64,000 nucleotides of DNA from Paenibacillus_V sp046244365 (GCF_046244365.1 NZ_CP176395.1:1550001-1614000); one strand, 5' to 3'; counted from the first letter of the stretch, positions 34,443 to 43,959 are shown. Notes: generated from the sequence alone by a model not told the origin. Made by a program: numbers and translations.

Positions 34443-35135
34443 TTGCGGGAAAAAATATTGGTGGTAGACGATGACGATAAAATCATTTCGATGCTGCGCC
34501 GCAGCCTCGCTTTTGAAGGATATACGGTATTTACGGCGGACAATGGTCAGGAAGGGCTTAAACAGGTGCTGGAGCAGGAGCCCGATTTGATCGTGCTTGA
34601 CGTTATGATGCCGAAGGTCGACGGCTGGGAAGTCGTGCGGCGGCTGCGCGAAGGCGGAGCGGATACGCCGGTCCTGATGCTGACGGCCAAAGACGAAGTC
34701 GGGGACCGGGTGAAGGGGCTCGATCTTGGTGCGGACGATTATTTGGTCAAGCCGTTCGCGCTTGAGGAACTGCTGGCGCGCGTGCGCGTCCTCCTGCGGC
34801 GCAAAGCGCAGCGCTCCGAGCAGGCGGCGAGCAATCGGGTTTCTTACGAGGACATCGTCATGGATCTCGATACGCGGGAGGTGTTCCGGAGCGAGAAGCG
34901 GGTGGAGCTGACGACGAAGGAATTCGACTTGCTGCATTTGTTTCTGCAAAACCCGAAGCGGGTGCTTTCGCGCGACCTGATTATGGAAAAAATATGGGGT
35001 TACGATTACAGCGGCGAATCGAACGTGCTTGAGGTGTACATCGCTCTCATCCGCCAAAAGACGGAGGAATACGGCGGCAAACGCATCATTCAAACGGTGC
35101 GCGGCGCGGGATATGTGCTGAGGGGTGATTCATAG
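34443..35135 (+). CDS. OmpR-family response regulator (ArlR/MprA-like)
   Basis: The protein of 230 residues has a receiver domain with Asp53 (LIVLDVMMPKVDGWEVV) and Lys in DYLVKPF near 102. A winged-helix domain follows (ELTTKEFDLLHLFLQNPKRVLSRDLIMEKIWGYD). The start is a TTG at 34443 with AAGGATGTG upstream. It is paired with the kinase 1 bp downstream and sits just after htrA, like MprA next to the HtrA-family pepD in mycobacteria. It probably binds the repeats at 32482-32511; this is inferred. Confidence 0.9.
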   Translation: MREKILVVDDDDKIISMLRRSLAFEGYTVFTADNGQEGLKQVLEQEPDLIVLDVMMPKVDGWEVVRRLREGGADTPVLMLTAKDEVGDRVKGLDLGADDYLVKPFALEELLARVRVLLRRKAQRSEQAASNRVSYEDIVMDLDTREVFRSEKRVELTTKEFDLLHLFLQNPKRVLSRDLIMEKIWGYDYSGESNVLEVYIALIRQKTEEYGGKRIIQTVRGAGYVLRGDS

Positions 35136-35136
35136 C

Positions 35137-36615
35137 ATGTCCATCCGGTTACGGCTGACTTTATGGTATTCGGGCCTTCTTGCGGTAACGCTGCTCGTAT
35201 TCGGCATCGTTCTGTACGGAGCCCTGAACGTCATGCTGTACAGCAACCAGAGAGATCAAATGAAGAAAATCAGCGATGAAATTCGGCAAAAAATTACGGT
35301 TAGCGGGATTACGGTAAACGGTCAGACCCAATACATTGTCAACGGGCTGAACCGTCTCGACCAATTCCGGTATTCCGGCTATTTCGTTCAGGTTTCGGAT
35401 CAAAACGGCTCTATCGTTAAAAAGATGATCGAATATGAATTCTCGACCGAAGGCGCCGTAAAAGCAGCCCAAAAAGGCCAAGCGCTTGCAGAAAGAATGA
35501 AGGTCGAGAACGAATCCATCTACATGTACAATATGCCTTATCCGTTCTCCGATAAACAGAACAACAAGGAAATAACGGTCGTTCTGCAGGTAGCCACTAT
35601 CGTCAATAATATTGACAATCAGATGAGAATTCTCATGTACGTGCTTGCCGTGCTCTTCTTGATCACGCTTCTGATCGCCGTCACTTTCGGGCTGTTTCTC
35701 GCAAGGCAGGCTCTTAGGCCGATCGATACGATTATATCGGCCACCGCCCAAATCGAGAACGGCGCCGATCTCGGCAAGCGCGTCGACTACCACGGCCCGC
35801 CGGATGAAATCGGCAAGCTCACTTCTACGATCAACAGCATGCTGGACCGTATCCAGCTGATGTACAACGAGCTGGAGGAGTCGAACCGGACGCAGCGGAG
35901 GTTCGTATCCGACGCTTCGCATGAGCTCCGCACGCCGCTTACGACGATTCGAGGCAATGTCGACCTGCTCGAAAAAATGTGGAGACAGCAAGAGAACGCC
36001 GCCGCCCAGCTCAGCGACCAGGACAAGCTGGACATGTCGCTTGAAGCGATGCAGGATATTGCCGGAGAAGCGTCGCGTATGAGCCGGCTTGTCAACGACT
36101 TGCTTTCGCTTGCCCGGGCCGACGCCGGTTTGCAGTTCGCCAAAGAAACGCTGCCGATGCTGCCGATCGTCGAAACGGTCGTACGCAAAGCAGGCATGCT
36201 GCCGAAGTCCGTCGATTTTATCGTCGGTGATTTATCGTCTCTCGAAGGCGCTGCGGTGAACGGCAGCCGTGACTATTTGCAGCAGCTTCTCTTTATTTTC
36301 ATAGAGAATGCATTCAAGTACACGAAGGAAGGTTATGTCCGCATCGATGCGCTGAAAGGAGCCGACCAGATCGGCATCCGGATCAGCGATACCGGGATCG
36401 GAATGGATAAAGAGGAAGTGCCGCATATATTCGAACGCTTCTACCGCGCCGACAAATCCCGGGGACAAACGTCAGGTACGGGGCTCGGCCTTTCCATCGC
36501 CAAATGGATCATCGACGAGCACGGGGGCTCGATCGAGGTCGCCACGCGCAAAGACGAAGGAACGACGTTCGTCGTCTGGCTTCCGACGAGTCGCTTTCCC
36601 GCGATTATGGAATAA
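35137..36615 (+). CDS. Sensor histidine kinase partner (ArlS/MprB-like)
   Basis: The protein of 492 residues has two membrane segments (about 11-33 and 165-188) that bracket an extracellular sensor of about 130 residues. A HAMP domain (about 190-245), HisKA with His262 (SDASHELRTPLT), and an ATPase domain with N box FIENAFKY, DTGIGM and GTGLGLSIAK follow. ATG 35137 lies eight bases after GAGGGGTGA and directly follows the regulator stop codon. It likely senses envelope or secretion stress and phosphorylates the upstream regulator. Confidence 0.92.
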   Translation: MSIRLRLTLWYSGLLAVTLLVFGIVLYGALNVMLYSNQRDQMKKISDEIRQKITVSGITVNGQTQYIVNGLNRLDQFRYSGYFVQVSDQNGSIVKKMIEYEFSTEGAVKAAQKGQALAERMKVENESIYMYNMPYPFSDKQNNKEITVVLQVATIVNNIDNQMRILMYVLAVLFLITLLIAVTFGLFLARQALRPIDTIISATAQIENGADLGKRVDYHGPPDEIGKLTSTINSMLDRIQLMYNELEESNRTQRRFVSDASHELRTPLTTIRGNVDLLEKMWRQQENAAAQLSDQDKLDMSLEAMQDIAGEASRMSRLVNDLLSLARADAGLQFAKETLPMLPIVETVVRKAGMLPKSVDFIVGDLSSLEGAAVNGSRDYLQQLLFIFIENAFKYTKEGYVRIDALKGADQIGIRISDTGIGMDKEEVPHIFERFYRADKSRGQTSGTGLGLSIAKWIIDEHGGSIEVATRKDEGTTFVVWLPTSRFPAIME

Positions 36616-36661
36616 GGTATAATGATGAAAGTACGATTAATTCGTAACGGGGAGGACAGAC

Positions 36662-37606
36662 ATGGAAGTCATCAAAATATCACCGCGAGGCTACTGCTAT
36701 GGGGTTGTCGATGCGATGGCGCTGGCGATGCAGACGGCTAAAAATATTAACCTGCCCCGGCCGGTATATATATTAGGCATGATCGTTCATAATGCGCATG
36801 TGACGCAGTTTTTTGAGGAAGAAGGCATCATTACGCTCGACGGGGAAAACCGCCTCGACATTATAGATCAAGTGGATAAAGGCACCGTTATTTTTACCGC
36901 TCACGGCGTGTCGCCGGAAGTGCGCAAACGCGCAAGGGACAAAGGCCTGACCGTTGTCGACGCTACATGCCCCGATGTGACTCGGACGCACGATCTCATT
37001 CGCGAGAAGGTGGCGGAAGGTTATTATATTATTTATATCGGGAAGAAGGGGCATCCCGAACCCGAAGGCGCTATCGGCATTGCGCCGGATCATGTGCGGC
37101 TGATCGAGAGGCTCGAGGAGATCGAGAGCCTGGAGCTGGACACAGAGCGTATTATTATTACGAACCAGACGACGATGAGCCAATGGGACATCCGCCATAT
37201 TATGAACGCCCTGATCGCCAAATTTCCTACGGCGGAAATCCATAACGAGATTTGCCTGGCTACGCAGGTGCGCCAGGAAGCGGTCGCCGAGCAAGGAAGA
37301 CAAGCGGATTTGGTGCTTGTGGTCGGCGATCCGCGCAGCAACAACTCCAACCGCCTGGCGCAAGTGTCGGAGCAGATTGCCGGCGTGAGAGCTTACCGGA
37401 TCGCCGACATCGGCGAGCTTCAGCTGGAATGGCTTAAAGGAATCCGCAAAGTAGCCGTCACCTCGGGAGCATCGACGCCGACGCCGATCACGAAGGAACT
37501 GATTACGTTCCTGGAGCAGTACGACCCTGCCGACGAAAACACTTGGGAGATTAAGCGAACCATCAATATGAAGAAGCTGATCCCTTCCGCCAAACAAAAG
37601 AGTTGA
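36662..37606 (+). CDS. ispH: 4-hydroxy-3-methylbut-2-enyl diphosphate reductase IspH
   Basis: The protein of 314 residues catalyses the last step of the MEP isoprenoid pathway, giving IPP and DMAPP. The three iron-sulfur cluster cysteines are Cys12 (RGYCYGV), Cys103 (DATCPDV) and Cys198 (NEICLAT). Other signatures are HNAHV, TAHGVSPEV and SNNSNRL. GGGGAGG precedes the ATG. Presence indicates the MEP rather than mevalonate pathway. Confidence 0.95.
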   Translation: MEVIKISPRGYCYGVVDAMALAMQTAKNINLPRPVYILGMIVHNAHVTQFFEEEGIITLDGENRLDIIDQVDKGTVIFTAHGVSPEVRKRARDKGLTVVDATCPDVTRTHDLIREKVAEGYYIIYIGKKGHPEPEGAIGIAPDHVRLIERLEEIESLELDTERIIITNQTTMSQWDIRHIMNALIAKFPTAEIHNEICLATQVRQEAVAEQGRQADLVLVVGDPRSNNSNRLAQVSEQIAGVRAYRIADIGELQLEWLKGIRKVAVTSGASTPTPITKELITFLEQYDPADENTWEIKRTINMKKLIPSAKQKS

Positions 37607-37732
37607 CCCGAATCGGCCCGTTTTCGCCCTACCCTCGCCGCAAAATGCCCGAAGGCAGGTAACGTGACGAGGGTATTCCCGTCGACACTACAAGAACGAT
37701 TTTGCTATATGCCAGAGGATGGGGTAAGCGAT

Positions 37733-38326
37733 ATGGAAAAGCAGCCGAATGAACGCACGGAAGCACGGGCAATGGGCAGCGGCGGGGCGCTTGCCAAAGC
37801 GGACAAATCAAAACGCAGGACGCTTCACGTCCGCATAGCGGGCACGCGCCGCTGGTTTAAATTCAAATATTTGATGCTGCTGCGGGCTAAAGGCGGTCCG
37901 GCTAAGGTGGCGAAAGGCTTTAGCATCGGGCTGTGGGCGGAAATGTTCACTTTGCCGACTGCCGGCCTTGCCGCGCTGCTGATTTTACCTGTGGTTTATT
38001 TAATGCGGGCAAGTCTTCCCGGCGCTTTGATCGGTTTCTTGTTCGGTAAAATCATCTACATTCCCATGTCGTTCCTCAACATGAAGGTTGGAAAATGGCT
38101 TGTCCCTAAACATTTCGGAGACTACCTGTATTTTCTGCCCGATAAAGTCGAAAAAATCGTCAAAGGGGCGTTTCAGCTTATTGTCGGAGGGATGGTCGTC
38201 GGCGCGGTTCTCGGCGTTGTGGCATATTTCCCGTTGAAATGGCTGCTTGAAGCCTTTACCGCAAGACGCAAAGAAAGACGCAAACGGCGGAAAGCGCAGT
38301 TAGTGACGAACGAAAGCAACACATAG
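37733..38326 (+). CDS. DUF2062 membrane protein
   Basis: The protein of 197 residues has a basic N-terminus, then FKYLMLLRAKGGPAKVAKGFSIGLWAEMFTLPTAG, which fits the DUF2062 family of small membrane proteins. Two to three hydrophobic segments (about 85-120 and 155-178) and a strongly basic tail (RRKERRKRRK) follow. ATG 37733 has GAGGATGGGG upstream; earlier in-frame starts (37664, 37709) are possible. Function unknown. Confidence 0.75.
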   Translation: MEKQPNERTEARAMGSGGALAKADKSKRRTLHVRIAGTRRWFKFKYLMLLRAKGGPAKVAKGFSIGLWAEMFTLPTAGLAALLILPVVYLMRASLPGALIGFLFGKIIYIPMSFLNMKVGKWLVPKHFGDYLYFLPDKVEKIVKGAFQLIVGGMVVGAVLGVVAYFPLKWLLEAFTARRKERRKRRKAQLVTNESNT

Positions 38327-38387
38327 AGTAATGGGGAGGCGCCGGCTGAGCGAAATCAGGTGGCGTTTTTTTCCGTTTACAGGCCTC

Positions 38388-38416
38388 TTGACGGTATGTG
38401 CCTTTTCCTGTATAGT
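38388..38416 (+). promoter_or_regulatory. Sigma-A promoter of aroF
   Basis: TTGACG (38388-38393) and TATAGT (38411-38416) with a 17-base spacer. Confidence 0.75.
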
Positions 38417-38431
38417 TGCTTTAACGATTAA

Positions 38432-38471
38432 AAGCGTATAAGCGTTGAAGCGAACAAGCGTCGAAGCGCGA
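38432..38471 (+). repeat. Five tandem AAGCGNNN octamers in the aroF leader
   Basis: AAGCG occurs at 38432, 38440, 38448, 38456 and 38464, exactly every 8 bp, with variable three-base fillers (TAT, TTG, AAC, TCG, CGA). The array lies between the predicted start of transcription and the aroF ribosome binding site. Confidence 0.9.
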
Positions 38472-38496
38472 ATAATAAATCAGGGGAGAGATTATC

Positions 38497-39555
38497 ATGA
38501 TCGTAGTGACATCCAATAAAGTATCCGAAGAGCGTGTAGCGGAGATTGTACAATATATCGAGAAGCACGGCGTGCAAGCGCATATTTCGAAAGGGGTGGA
38601 CCGGACGGTCATCGGCATCATCGGCAAGTTCGAACCGACTTTATCGGAACATTTGCGCCAAATGAACGGCGTGGAACAGGTGCTGAAAATCTCGAAGTCT
38701 TACAAGCTAGCAAGCCGCGACTTCCATCCGGACAATACGGTGATCAAAATCAAGGACGTGGAGATCGGCGGCGACCAACTGGTTATCATGGGAGGACCTT
38801 GCGCGGTGGAGTCGCCTGAGCAGATCGACGAGATCGCTCGCTTGGTCAAGAAGGCCGGCGGCCAAGTTCTGCGGGGCGGGGCGTTCAAACCGAGAACCGG
38901 GCCGTACAGCTTCCAGGGCATCGGCGTGGAAGGGCTTGCGATGATGGCCGAAGCGGGCAAGAAGCACGGTCTTCTGACGATTACCGAGGTCATGACGCCG
39001 GAATACGTCGATGTGTGTGCGGAGTACGCCGACATTTTGCAGGTCGGCACGCGGAATATGCAGAACTTCGATCTATTGCGCAAGCTGGGCACGATTCAGA
39101 CGCCGGTTCTGCTGAAGAGAGGGTTCAGCTCCACTTACGACGAATTCCTGAACGCGGCGGAATACATTCTTGCGGGCGGCAATCCGAACGTGATGCTTTG
39201 CGAACGCGGTATCCGCACATTCGAAACGTACACGCGTAATACGCTGGACTTGGCGGCGATTCCGGTTCTTCAGGGACTCAGCCATCTGCCGGTTATTTCG
39301 GATCCGAGCCACGGCACCGGCCGCCGCGAGCTGGTGGAATCGATGTGCAAAGCGTCCGTCGCCGCCGGGGCTAACGGCCTGATCGTCGAGATGCATACCG
39401 ATCCGGACAATTCGATGACGGGCGACGGCGTCCAGTCGCTCTTCCCGGATCAATTTGCCAACCTGCTGTCGGATCTCGAGAAGCTGGCGCCGCTATGCGG
39501 CAAACGTTTCGACACGCCGAAAGAAACGATTGAGCCGGGCTCTTGGAAAAAGTAA
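38497..39555 (+). CDS. aroF: 3-deoxy-7-phosphoheptulonate synthase (DAHP synthase)
   Basis: The protein of 352 residues condenses phosphoenolpyruvate and erythrose 4-phosphate, the entry to aromatic amino-acid synthesis. Residues 1-68 form the N-terminal ferredoxin-like regulatory domain seen in the Thermotoga-type enzyme. The catalytic barrel follows with GGPCAVES, LRGGAFKPRTGPYSFQG, LLKRG, LCERGIRTFE and DPSHGTGRRE. GGGGAGAG precedes the ATG. The N-terminal domain suggests feedback control by tyrosine or phenylalanine; no chorismate mutase is fused. A tandem-repeat leader lies upstream. Confidence 0.95.
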   Translation: MIVVTSNKVSEERVAEIVQYIEKHGVQAHISKGVDRTVIGIIGKFEPTLSEHLRQMNGVEQVLKISKSYKLASRDFHPDNTVIKIKDVEIGGDQLVIMGGPCAVESPEQIDEIARLVKKAGGQVLRGGAFKPRTGPYSFQGIGVEGLAMMAEAGKKHGLLTITEVMTPEYVDVCAEYADILQVGTRNMQNFDLLRKLGTIQTPVLLKRGFSSTYDEFLNAAEYILAGGNPNVMLCERGIRTFETYTRNTLDLAAIPVLQGLSHLPVISDPSHGTGRRELVESMCKASVAAGANGLIVEMHTDPDNSMTGDGVQSLFPDQFANLLSDLEKLAPLCGKRFDTPKETIEPGSWKK

Positions 39556-39584
39556 GAAGTAAGCGCGCCGCTCCGCATAACAAT

Positions 39585-39614
39585 CCCGTTCTCCTTCAGG
39601 AGAGCGGGTTTTTG
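39585..39614 (+). terminator. Terminator of aroF
   Basis: CCCGTTCTCC pairs with GGAGAGCGGG followed by TTTTTG. It overlaps the 3' end of the convergent ger gene. Confidence 0.85.
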
Positions 39615-40759
39615 TTGTTTCCCCGATATTTCATAATGGCCGCTACAAGCAGAAATGCCGGCAGCGCTAAGCCCAAGCATATCGTGTAGCTCCACCACGT
39701 TTTCCAGATGATAAGGTTAAAATAGGCGACATTCGGAATGAAAACGAGCGAACCGACCACGACCATAACGGCAATCGGCAAGGTAAGCGGCTTGACGTCT
39801 TTCATGCCGAGCAGCTGCGATGTCCCGAATACGGCTGCATAGAAGCATACGAGAAGCTTGAAAAAGAGCGTAAAAAACCAGATGGAAGCCATGAACACTT
39901 CGATGCGCTCGAGGAAATGGCCGATGCTGATTTTCTTCGCCAAAACGTAAGAGGTAAAGATGTTGAGTACCGTCAAACCCGGTCCGAGCACCAGAATGCA
40001 GAGAGAAATCGTTATCGCCAGAACCGTGCTGCCAATCAGCATGCCCGTTCGGTACGCGCCGCCGTTTCCTTTGCTGCCGCGGACGTGGGGGAACAGCATC
40101 ATCAAGATGAAAGATTCGAAGTAATACCCCATCAGCTCCAAGGATCCCCGTATAACGGGATTCCATCCGTTTTTTAACACGGGCTGCATGCGGCGGAAAT
40201 CGATTTGCGGAGCAAGGAAGAGCACCAGCAAAACAAACAGGAAGATGACCCAAGGGAATATCGTTTCGGCGGCTCGCGCGACCGTAACGATGCCGAAACG
40301 GACGCCGATCACGACGGCCAGGAGAAAGAGGATCAGAAACGATTGGATCGGCGTTTCGAGCATAATGTGGGTGGCCATAAAGTCCCCTACCTGCCATAGC
40401 ACGATCCCGGAATCCACATAGTAAAAAAGTACGAGAACGATCCCCGCAAACGTACCGAGCCAGGAACCGAAGAGCCGGCGGCATATGTCCACAGGCGTCA
40501 TGCCGGGGAACCGTTTGCCGAGCGCACTGTAGAGGGATACCGCACAAAGTCCGACAGCCATGGCCAATAACGCCGACAGCCAAGCGTCTTGTCTGCTTTC
40601 GAAGGCTACATTGGCCGGTACATAAAGAATGGTATCGCCGATGACGAAGAGTGCGGCAAGCATAATAAACTGCCGAGTTGAAATCGTACCGTTTTGCAGC
40701 TGAAGCTCCTCCCTCTCATTCTTATGGGTCCGTATCCATTCATGGCTCGATATTCCCAC
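39596..40759 (-). CDS. GerAB-type germination permease (divergent copy)
   Basis: A protein of up to 387 residues of the GerAB/YndE family (APC superfamily, endospore type) with about ten membrane segments. Signatures are ISTRQFIMLAALFVIGDTILYVP near the start and the DICRRLFGSWLG loop. It would form the germinant-binding membrane subunit. The start is uncertain. A GTG at 40759 opens the frame, while a strong GGGAGGAG precedes a CTG that would give a protein starting near the LQNGTISTRQF segment. It is divergent from the gerA-gerC-gerB cluster and is a second B subunit. Confidence 0.87.
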   Translation of the reverse strand: MGISSHEWIRTHKNEREELQLQNGTISTRQFIMLAALFVIGDTILYVPANVAFESRQDAWLSALLAMAVGLCAVSLYSALGKRFPGMTPVDICRRLFGSWLGTFAGIVLVLFYYVDSGIVLWQVGDFMATHIMLETPIQSFLILFLLAVVIGVRFGIVTVARAAETIFPWVIFLFVLLVLFLAPQIDFRRMQPVLKNGWNPVIRGSLELMGYYFESFILMMLFPHVRGSKGNGGAYRTGMLIGSTVLAITISLCILVLGPGLTVLNIFTSYVLAKKISIGHFLERIEVFMASIWFFTLFFKLLVCFYAAVFGTSQLLGMKDVKPLTLPIAVMVVVGSLVFIPNVAYFNLIIWKTWWSYTICLGLALPAFLLVAAIMKYRGNNKNPLS

Positions 40760-40864
40760 CTCTCAATTTTTTTCCAAAACCGGCTCAGTTATTCCGTTCG
40801 CATAATTTGGATGATCGGGGAAAAACTGAGAGGAAGACATTTCGATCGGAGCTGAAGGATCCGT

Positions 40865-42457
40865 ATGCGTTCGTTTCTCCACAAATTGCTGGGCAAGCCT
40901 GCGGCATCCGCCAATCCGTCAACCTCGCCCAATCGGCCCCATGCAGCCGCGAGCAGGCCGTTAAGCCGGACGCTCGCGGAAAATATCGCATATATTCGGG
41001 AGAATCTTGGCCGCAGCGGCGATCTGACCGTCAGGGAATTCCAAGCGAGCCCGGTGCGGGAGGTCCGGGCCGCGCTGATTTATATGGAGGGGCTGGCCGA
41101 TAAAGATACGATTCTAGTCCTGCTGGAGTCGCTTCTTATGCGAGTCGCCGGCGGTTTGGAACCGCAGCTAGGCGGAGAGAACGACATAGAAGCCATTTTG
41201 GGGCAGCTACCGATAACCAGCGTATCGTACCGAACCGACATCAATGCGATTCTCGACGCCCTTTTATCGGGGAATACCGTTTTTTTGCTTGACGGCTCGC
41301 TCGAGGCGGCGGCAATCGGCACGCGGGGAGGGGAACGTCGAAGCGTCTCCGAACCGACCGCGCAATCTGTCGTTCGGGGTCCGCAAGAAGGGTTCACCGA
41401 AGACATTCAGACGAATGTCGCCATGGTCAGAAGAAAAATCAAGGATTCGAAGCTGTGGATGGAGACGAGAACGATCGGCCGGGTTACGAAAACGGCTGTG
41501 ACGATCATGCATATCGAAGGGATCGCAAAAGCGGACCTTCTGAACGAATTGCGGGCCAGACTGGATCGGATCGATATCGACGGCATTCTGGAAAGCAACT
41601 ATATCGAGGAATTGATCCAAGATTCGACCTTCAGCGTCTTTCCGACCGTTAACAACACGGAGCGTCCCGATGTGGCGGCCGCCGCTCTGCTGGAGGGTAG
41701 GGTGGCCATCTTTGTGGACGGAACGCCTTTTGTGCTGCTCGTTCCCGCCTTGTTTACCCAATTCCTGCAAGCTCCCGAGGACTATTATCATCGTTCCGAT
41801 TTCGGGCTGCTCCGGCTGCTTCGGTATGTAGCTTTGCTGATTTCCTTGCTTGCCCCGTCGCTGTATATCGCACTCACAACCTATCATCAAGAAATGCTGC
41901 CTACGACGCTATTGATCAGCTTGGCCGCTCAACGCGAAGGAATCCCGTTTCCGGCTTTTATCGAAGCCTTGATTATGGAAGTGACCTTCGAGTTGCTGCG
42001 CGAAGCCGGCATACGCATGCCGAAAGCGATCGGGCCTGCGATTTCCATCGTAGGAGCACTCGTGCTCGGGCAAGCGTCCGTGGAGGCGGGACTTGTTTCT
42101 CCGGCCATGGTTATCGTCGTTTCGATTACCGCGATAGCCGGATTTATATTTCCAAGCTTCGAGCTTGGGATTTCGATCAGGATGCTTCGCTTCGCCTTTA
42201 TGGTGATCGCCGCGTCATTCGGCTTTTTTGGCATTATCGTGGGGATGATCTTGCTCGTGCTTCATATGTGCCACCTGGAATCATTCGGTACTCCGTTCTT
42301 GGCTCCGATTGCGCCGATGCGTCTTTCCGATCAGAAGGATACGATTGTCCGCCTTCCTTGGCGGTATATGTATACGCGTCCGAAGATCGTTCAGGAGAAC
42401 AACGAGACCCGGCAATCCGGGGCTTCGGCAGGTCCGCGGGAAGATCCGCAAGCATAA
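40865..42457 (+). CDS. GerA-type spore germinant receptor subunit A
   Basis: The protein of 530 residues is the A subunit of a GerA-family germinant receptor in the spore inner membrane. A long soluble N-terminal half contains NVAMVRRKIKDSKLWMETRTIGRVTKTAV and the DGTPFVLLVPALF segment. It is followed by about five membrane segments (about 305-470) including GPAISIVGALVLGQASVEAGLVSP. Ser/Pro-rich N-terminal residues precede the domain. A GAAGGA-type site precedes the ATG. First gene of the cluster. Confidence 0.93.
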   Translation: MRSFLHKLLGKPAASANPSTSPNRPHAAASRPLSRTLAENIAYIRENLGRSGDLTVREFQASPVREVRAALIYMEGLADKDTILVLLESLLMRVAGGLEPQLGGENDIEAILGQLPITSVSYRTDINAILDALLSGNTVFLLDGSLEAAAIGTRGGERRSVSEPTAQSVVRGPQEGFTEDIQTNVAMVRRKIKDSKLWMETRTIGRVTKTAVTIMHIEGIAKADLLNELRARLDRIDIDGILESNYIEELIQDSTFSVFPTVNNTERPDVAAAALLEGRVAIFVDGTPFVLLVPALFTQFLQAPEDYYHRSDFGLLRLLRYVALLISLLAPSLYIALTTYHQEMLPTTLLISLAAQREGIPFPAFIEALIMEVTFELLREAGIRMPKAIGPAISIVGALVLGQASVEAGLVSPAMVIVVSITAIAGFIFPSFELGISIRMLRFAFMVIAASFGFFGIIVGMILLVLHMCHLESFGTPFLAPIAPMRLSDQKDTIVRLPWRYMYTRPKIVQENNETRQSGASAGPREDPQA

Positions 42458-42507
42458 TCGCTTACGGCCGCGGGAATTTAACACAGCGTCAGATCGACAA
42501 AGGGGCG

Positions 42508-43719
42508 ATGAACAACATGCGCAAGCTTGCGGTATTGGCCGTCGTCATGGCACTTGGGACGATGCTGTTGGCCGGTTGCTGGAGCCGGAGGGAATTGAAC
42601 GATATTTCGATTGCGGTAGGCGTAGGGGTCGACAAGCGGGACGGGCAGTACGAGGTTTCCGTGCAAGTCGTCAACCCCCAGGAAATCGCCGCCAAGAGAG
42701 GGACGCAGTTCGCACCGGTTACGATGTATCAGGAAACGGGACAAACGATCATGGGAACCTTCCGGCGCATGACGACCCATTCGCCTCGCAAAATTTATTT
42801 GGCCCATTTGCGCATCATGGTCATCAGCGAACAATTGGCTAGAGAAGGAATCAAGCCGATTCTCGATTTTTTTTCCAGAGACCATGAATTGCGCACCGAT
42901 TTTTACGTCGTCGTGGCCAAAAACAATCGTGTAGATCGTGTACTGGCCGTTTTGAGATTGTTGGAAAAAATTCCGGCTACCAATTTGTATAAAATATTGG
43001 AAAACTCGGAAAAGTTTTGGTCTCCAACTTCCGGCGTTTTTTTGGACCAGCTGATTTCCGATATGATTACGCCGGGCAGATCGCCGGTGTTATCCGGAGT
43101 CGAGGTGGAAGGCGACATCAAGGAGAGTGATAGCCTCTCCAATCTGGACAAAACTCTCGGAAACGCTTTTCTCAAATATTCTTCGATCGGCGTTTTTCGC
43201 AAAGACAAGCTGATCGGATGGTTAAACGAAGAGGAGAGCAGAGCATTTAACTTTATCCAGAACAAAGTAAAGCGGAGTGTCGGTGAAATCGCTTGCCCGG
43301 GAGGCGGGAAACTGGCCTTGGAACTCATTCGGTCGAAAACGACGATTAAAGCGGTAATGAAGAACGGAAAGCCGGAGATCGAAATCGCGATCCGTTCCGA
43401 AGGAAACGTGGCGGAAGTGCAGTGCGACATCGACCTGACCAAGCTCGAAACGATTGCACAGCTTGAGCGGCTCAGCAATCAAAAACTGAAAGCGATGATC
43501 GATAAAACGGTACACAGGGTGCAAAAGGAGTACAAAGCGGATATATTCGGCTTCGGAGAAACGATCAACCGCTCTCATCCAAACGTCTGGAAAGAGCATG
43601 AATCCGATTGGGAGGAGGCGTTTGCGGCACTGCCGGTCCACGTGAAGGTCGATTTTAAAATTCGACGGACCGGAACGCAGACAAATTCCTATCAGACGGA
43701 GATGGACAAAAAGGAGTGA
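42508..43719 (+). CDS. GerC-type germinant receptor lipoprotein
   Basis: The protein of 403 residues is the C subunit, a lipoprotein of the spore membrane. The signal peptide ends in the lipobox LLAGC, followed by WSRRELNDISIAVGVGVDK, typical of GerC. AAAGGGG lies two bases from ATG 42508 and eleven bases from the in-frame ATG 42517; either could be used. It follows the A subunit by about 50 bp. Confidence 0.92.
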   Translation: MNNMRKLAVLAVVMALGTMLLAGCWSRRELNDISIAVGVGVDKRDGQYEVSVQVVNPQEIAAKRGTQFAPVTMYQETGQTIMGTFRRMTTHSPRKIYLAHLRIMVISEQLAREGIKPILDFFSRDHELRTDFYVVVAKNNRVDRVLAVLRLLEKIPATNLYKILENSEKFWSPTSGVFLDQLISDMITPGRSPVLSGVEVEGDIKESDSLSNLDKTLGNAFLKYSSIGVFRKDKLIGWLNEEESRAFNFIQNKVKRSVGEIACPGGGKLALELIRSKTTIKAVMKNGKPEIEIAIRSEGNVAEVQCDIDLTKLETIAQLERLSNQKLKAMIDKTVHRVQKEYKADIFGFGETINRSHPNVWKEHESDWEEAFAALPVHVKVDFKIRRTGTQTNSYQTEMDKKE

Positions 43720-43725
43720 CGCGTC

Positions 43726-43959
43726 ATGTTGGCCGTAATTGGTGTGTTGGCGGCGATCGCCCTGCTGACCCTATTCGAATTCCCGTCGCTGGTGCGGCAA
43801 AAAAGAAAGAAGGACGCGGCCGTGTTTGCCGTATTCATGGCGGTTGCAGCGGCATTCGGAATCGCCAAGAGCTTGCGGATGCCCGTTCCGAATCCGCTTG
43901 AATGGATCAGGTACGTATTCGAACCGGTCGGCGAATACGTATTCGGGTGGCTGCCATGA
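43726..43959 (+). CDS. Small membrane protein of the ger cluster
   Basis: A 77-residue protein with two hydrophobic segments (about 2-20 and 33-50) separated by the basic RQKRKKD loop, ending in EWIRYVFEPVGEYVFGWLP. It lies 6 bp after gerC and overlaps the gerB start by four bases (ATGA), so it is translated with the receptor genes. Small membrane D-type proteins accompany some Ger operons and can modulate germination. The assignment to such a role is inferred. Confidence 0.75.
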   Translation: MLAVIGVLAAIALLTLFEFPSLVRQKRKKDAAVFAVFMAVAAAFGIAKSLRMPVPNPLEWIRYVFEPVGEYVFGWLP

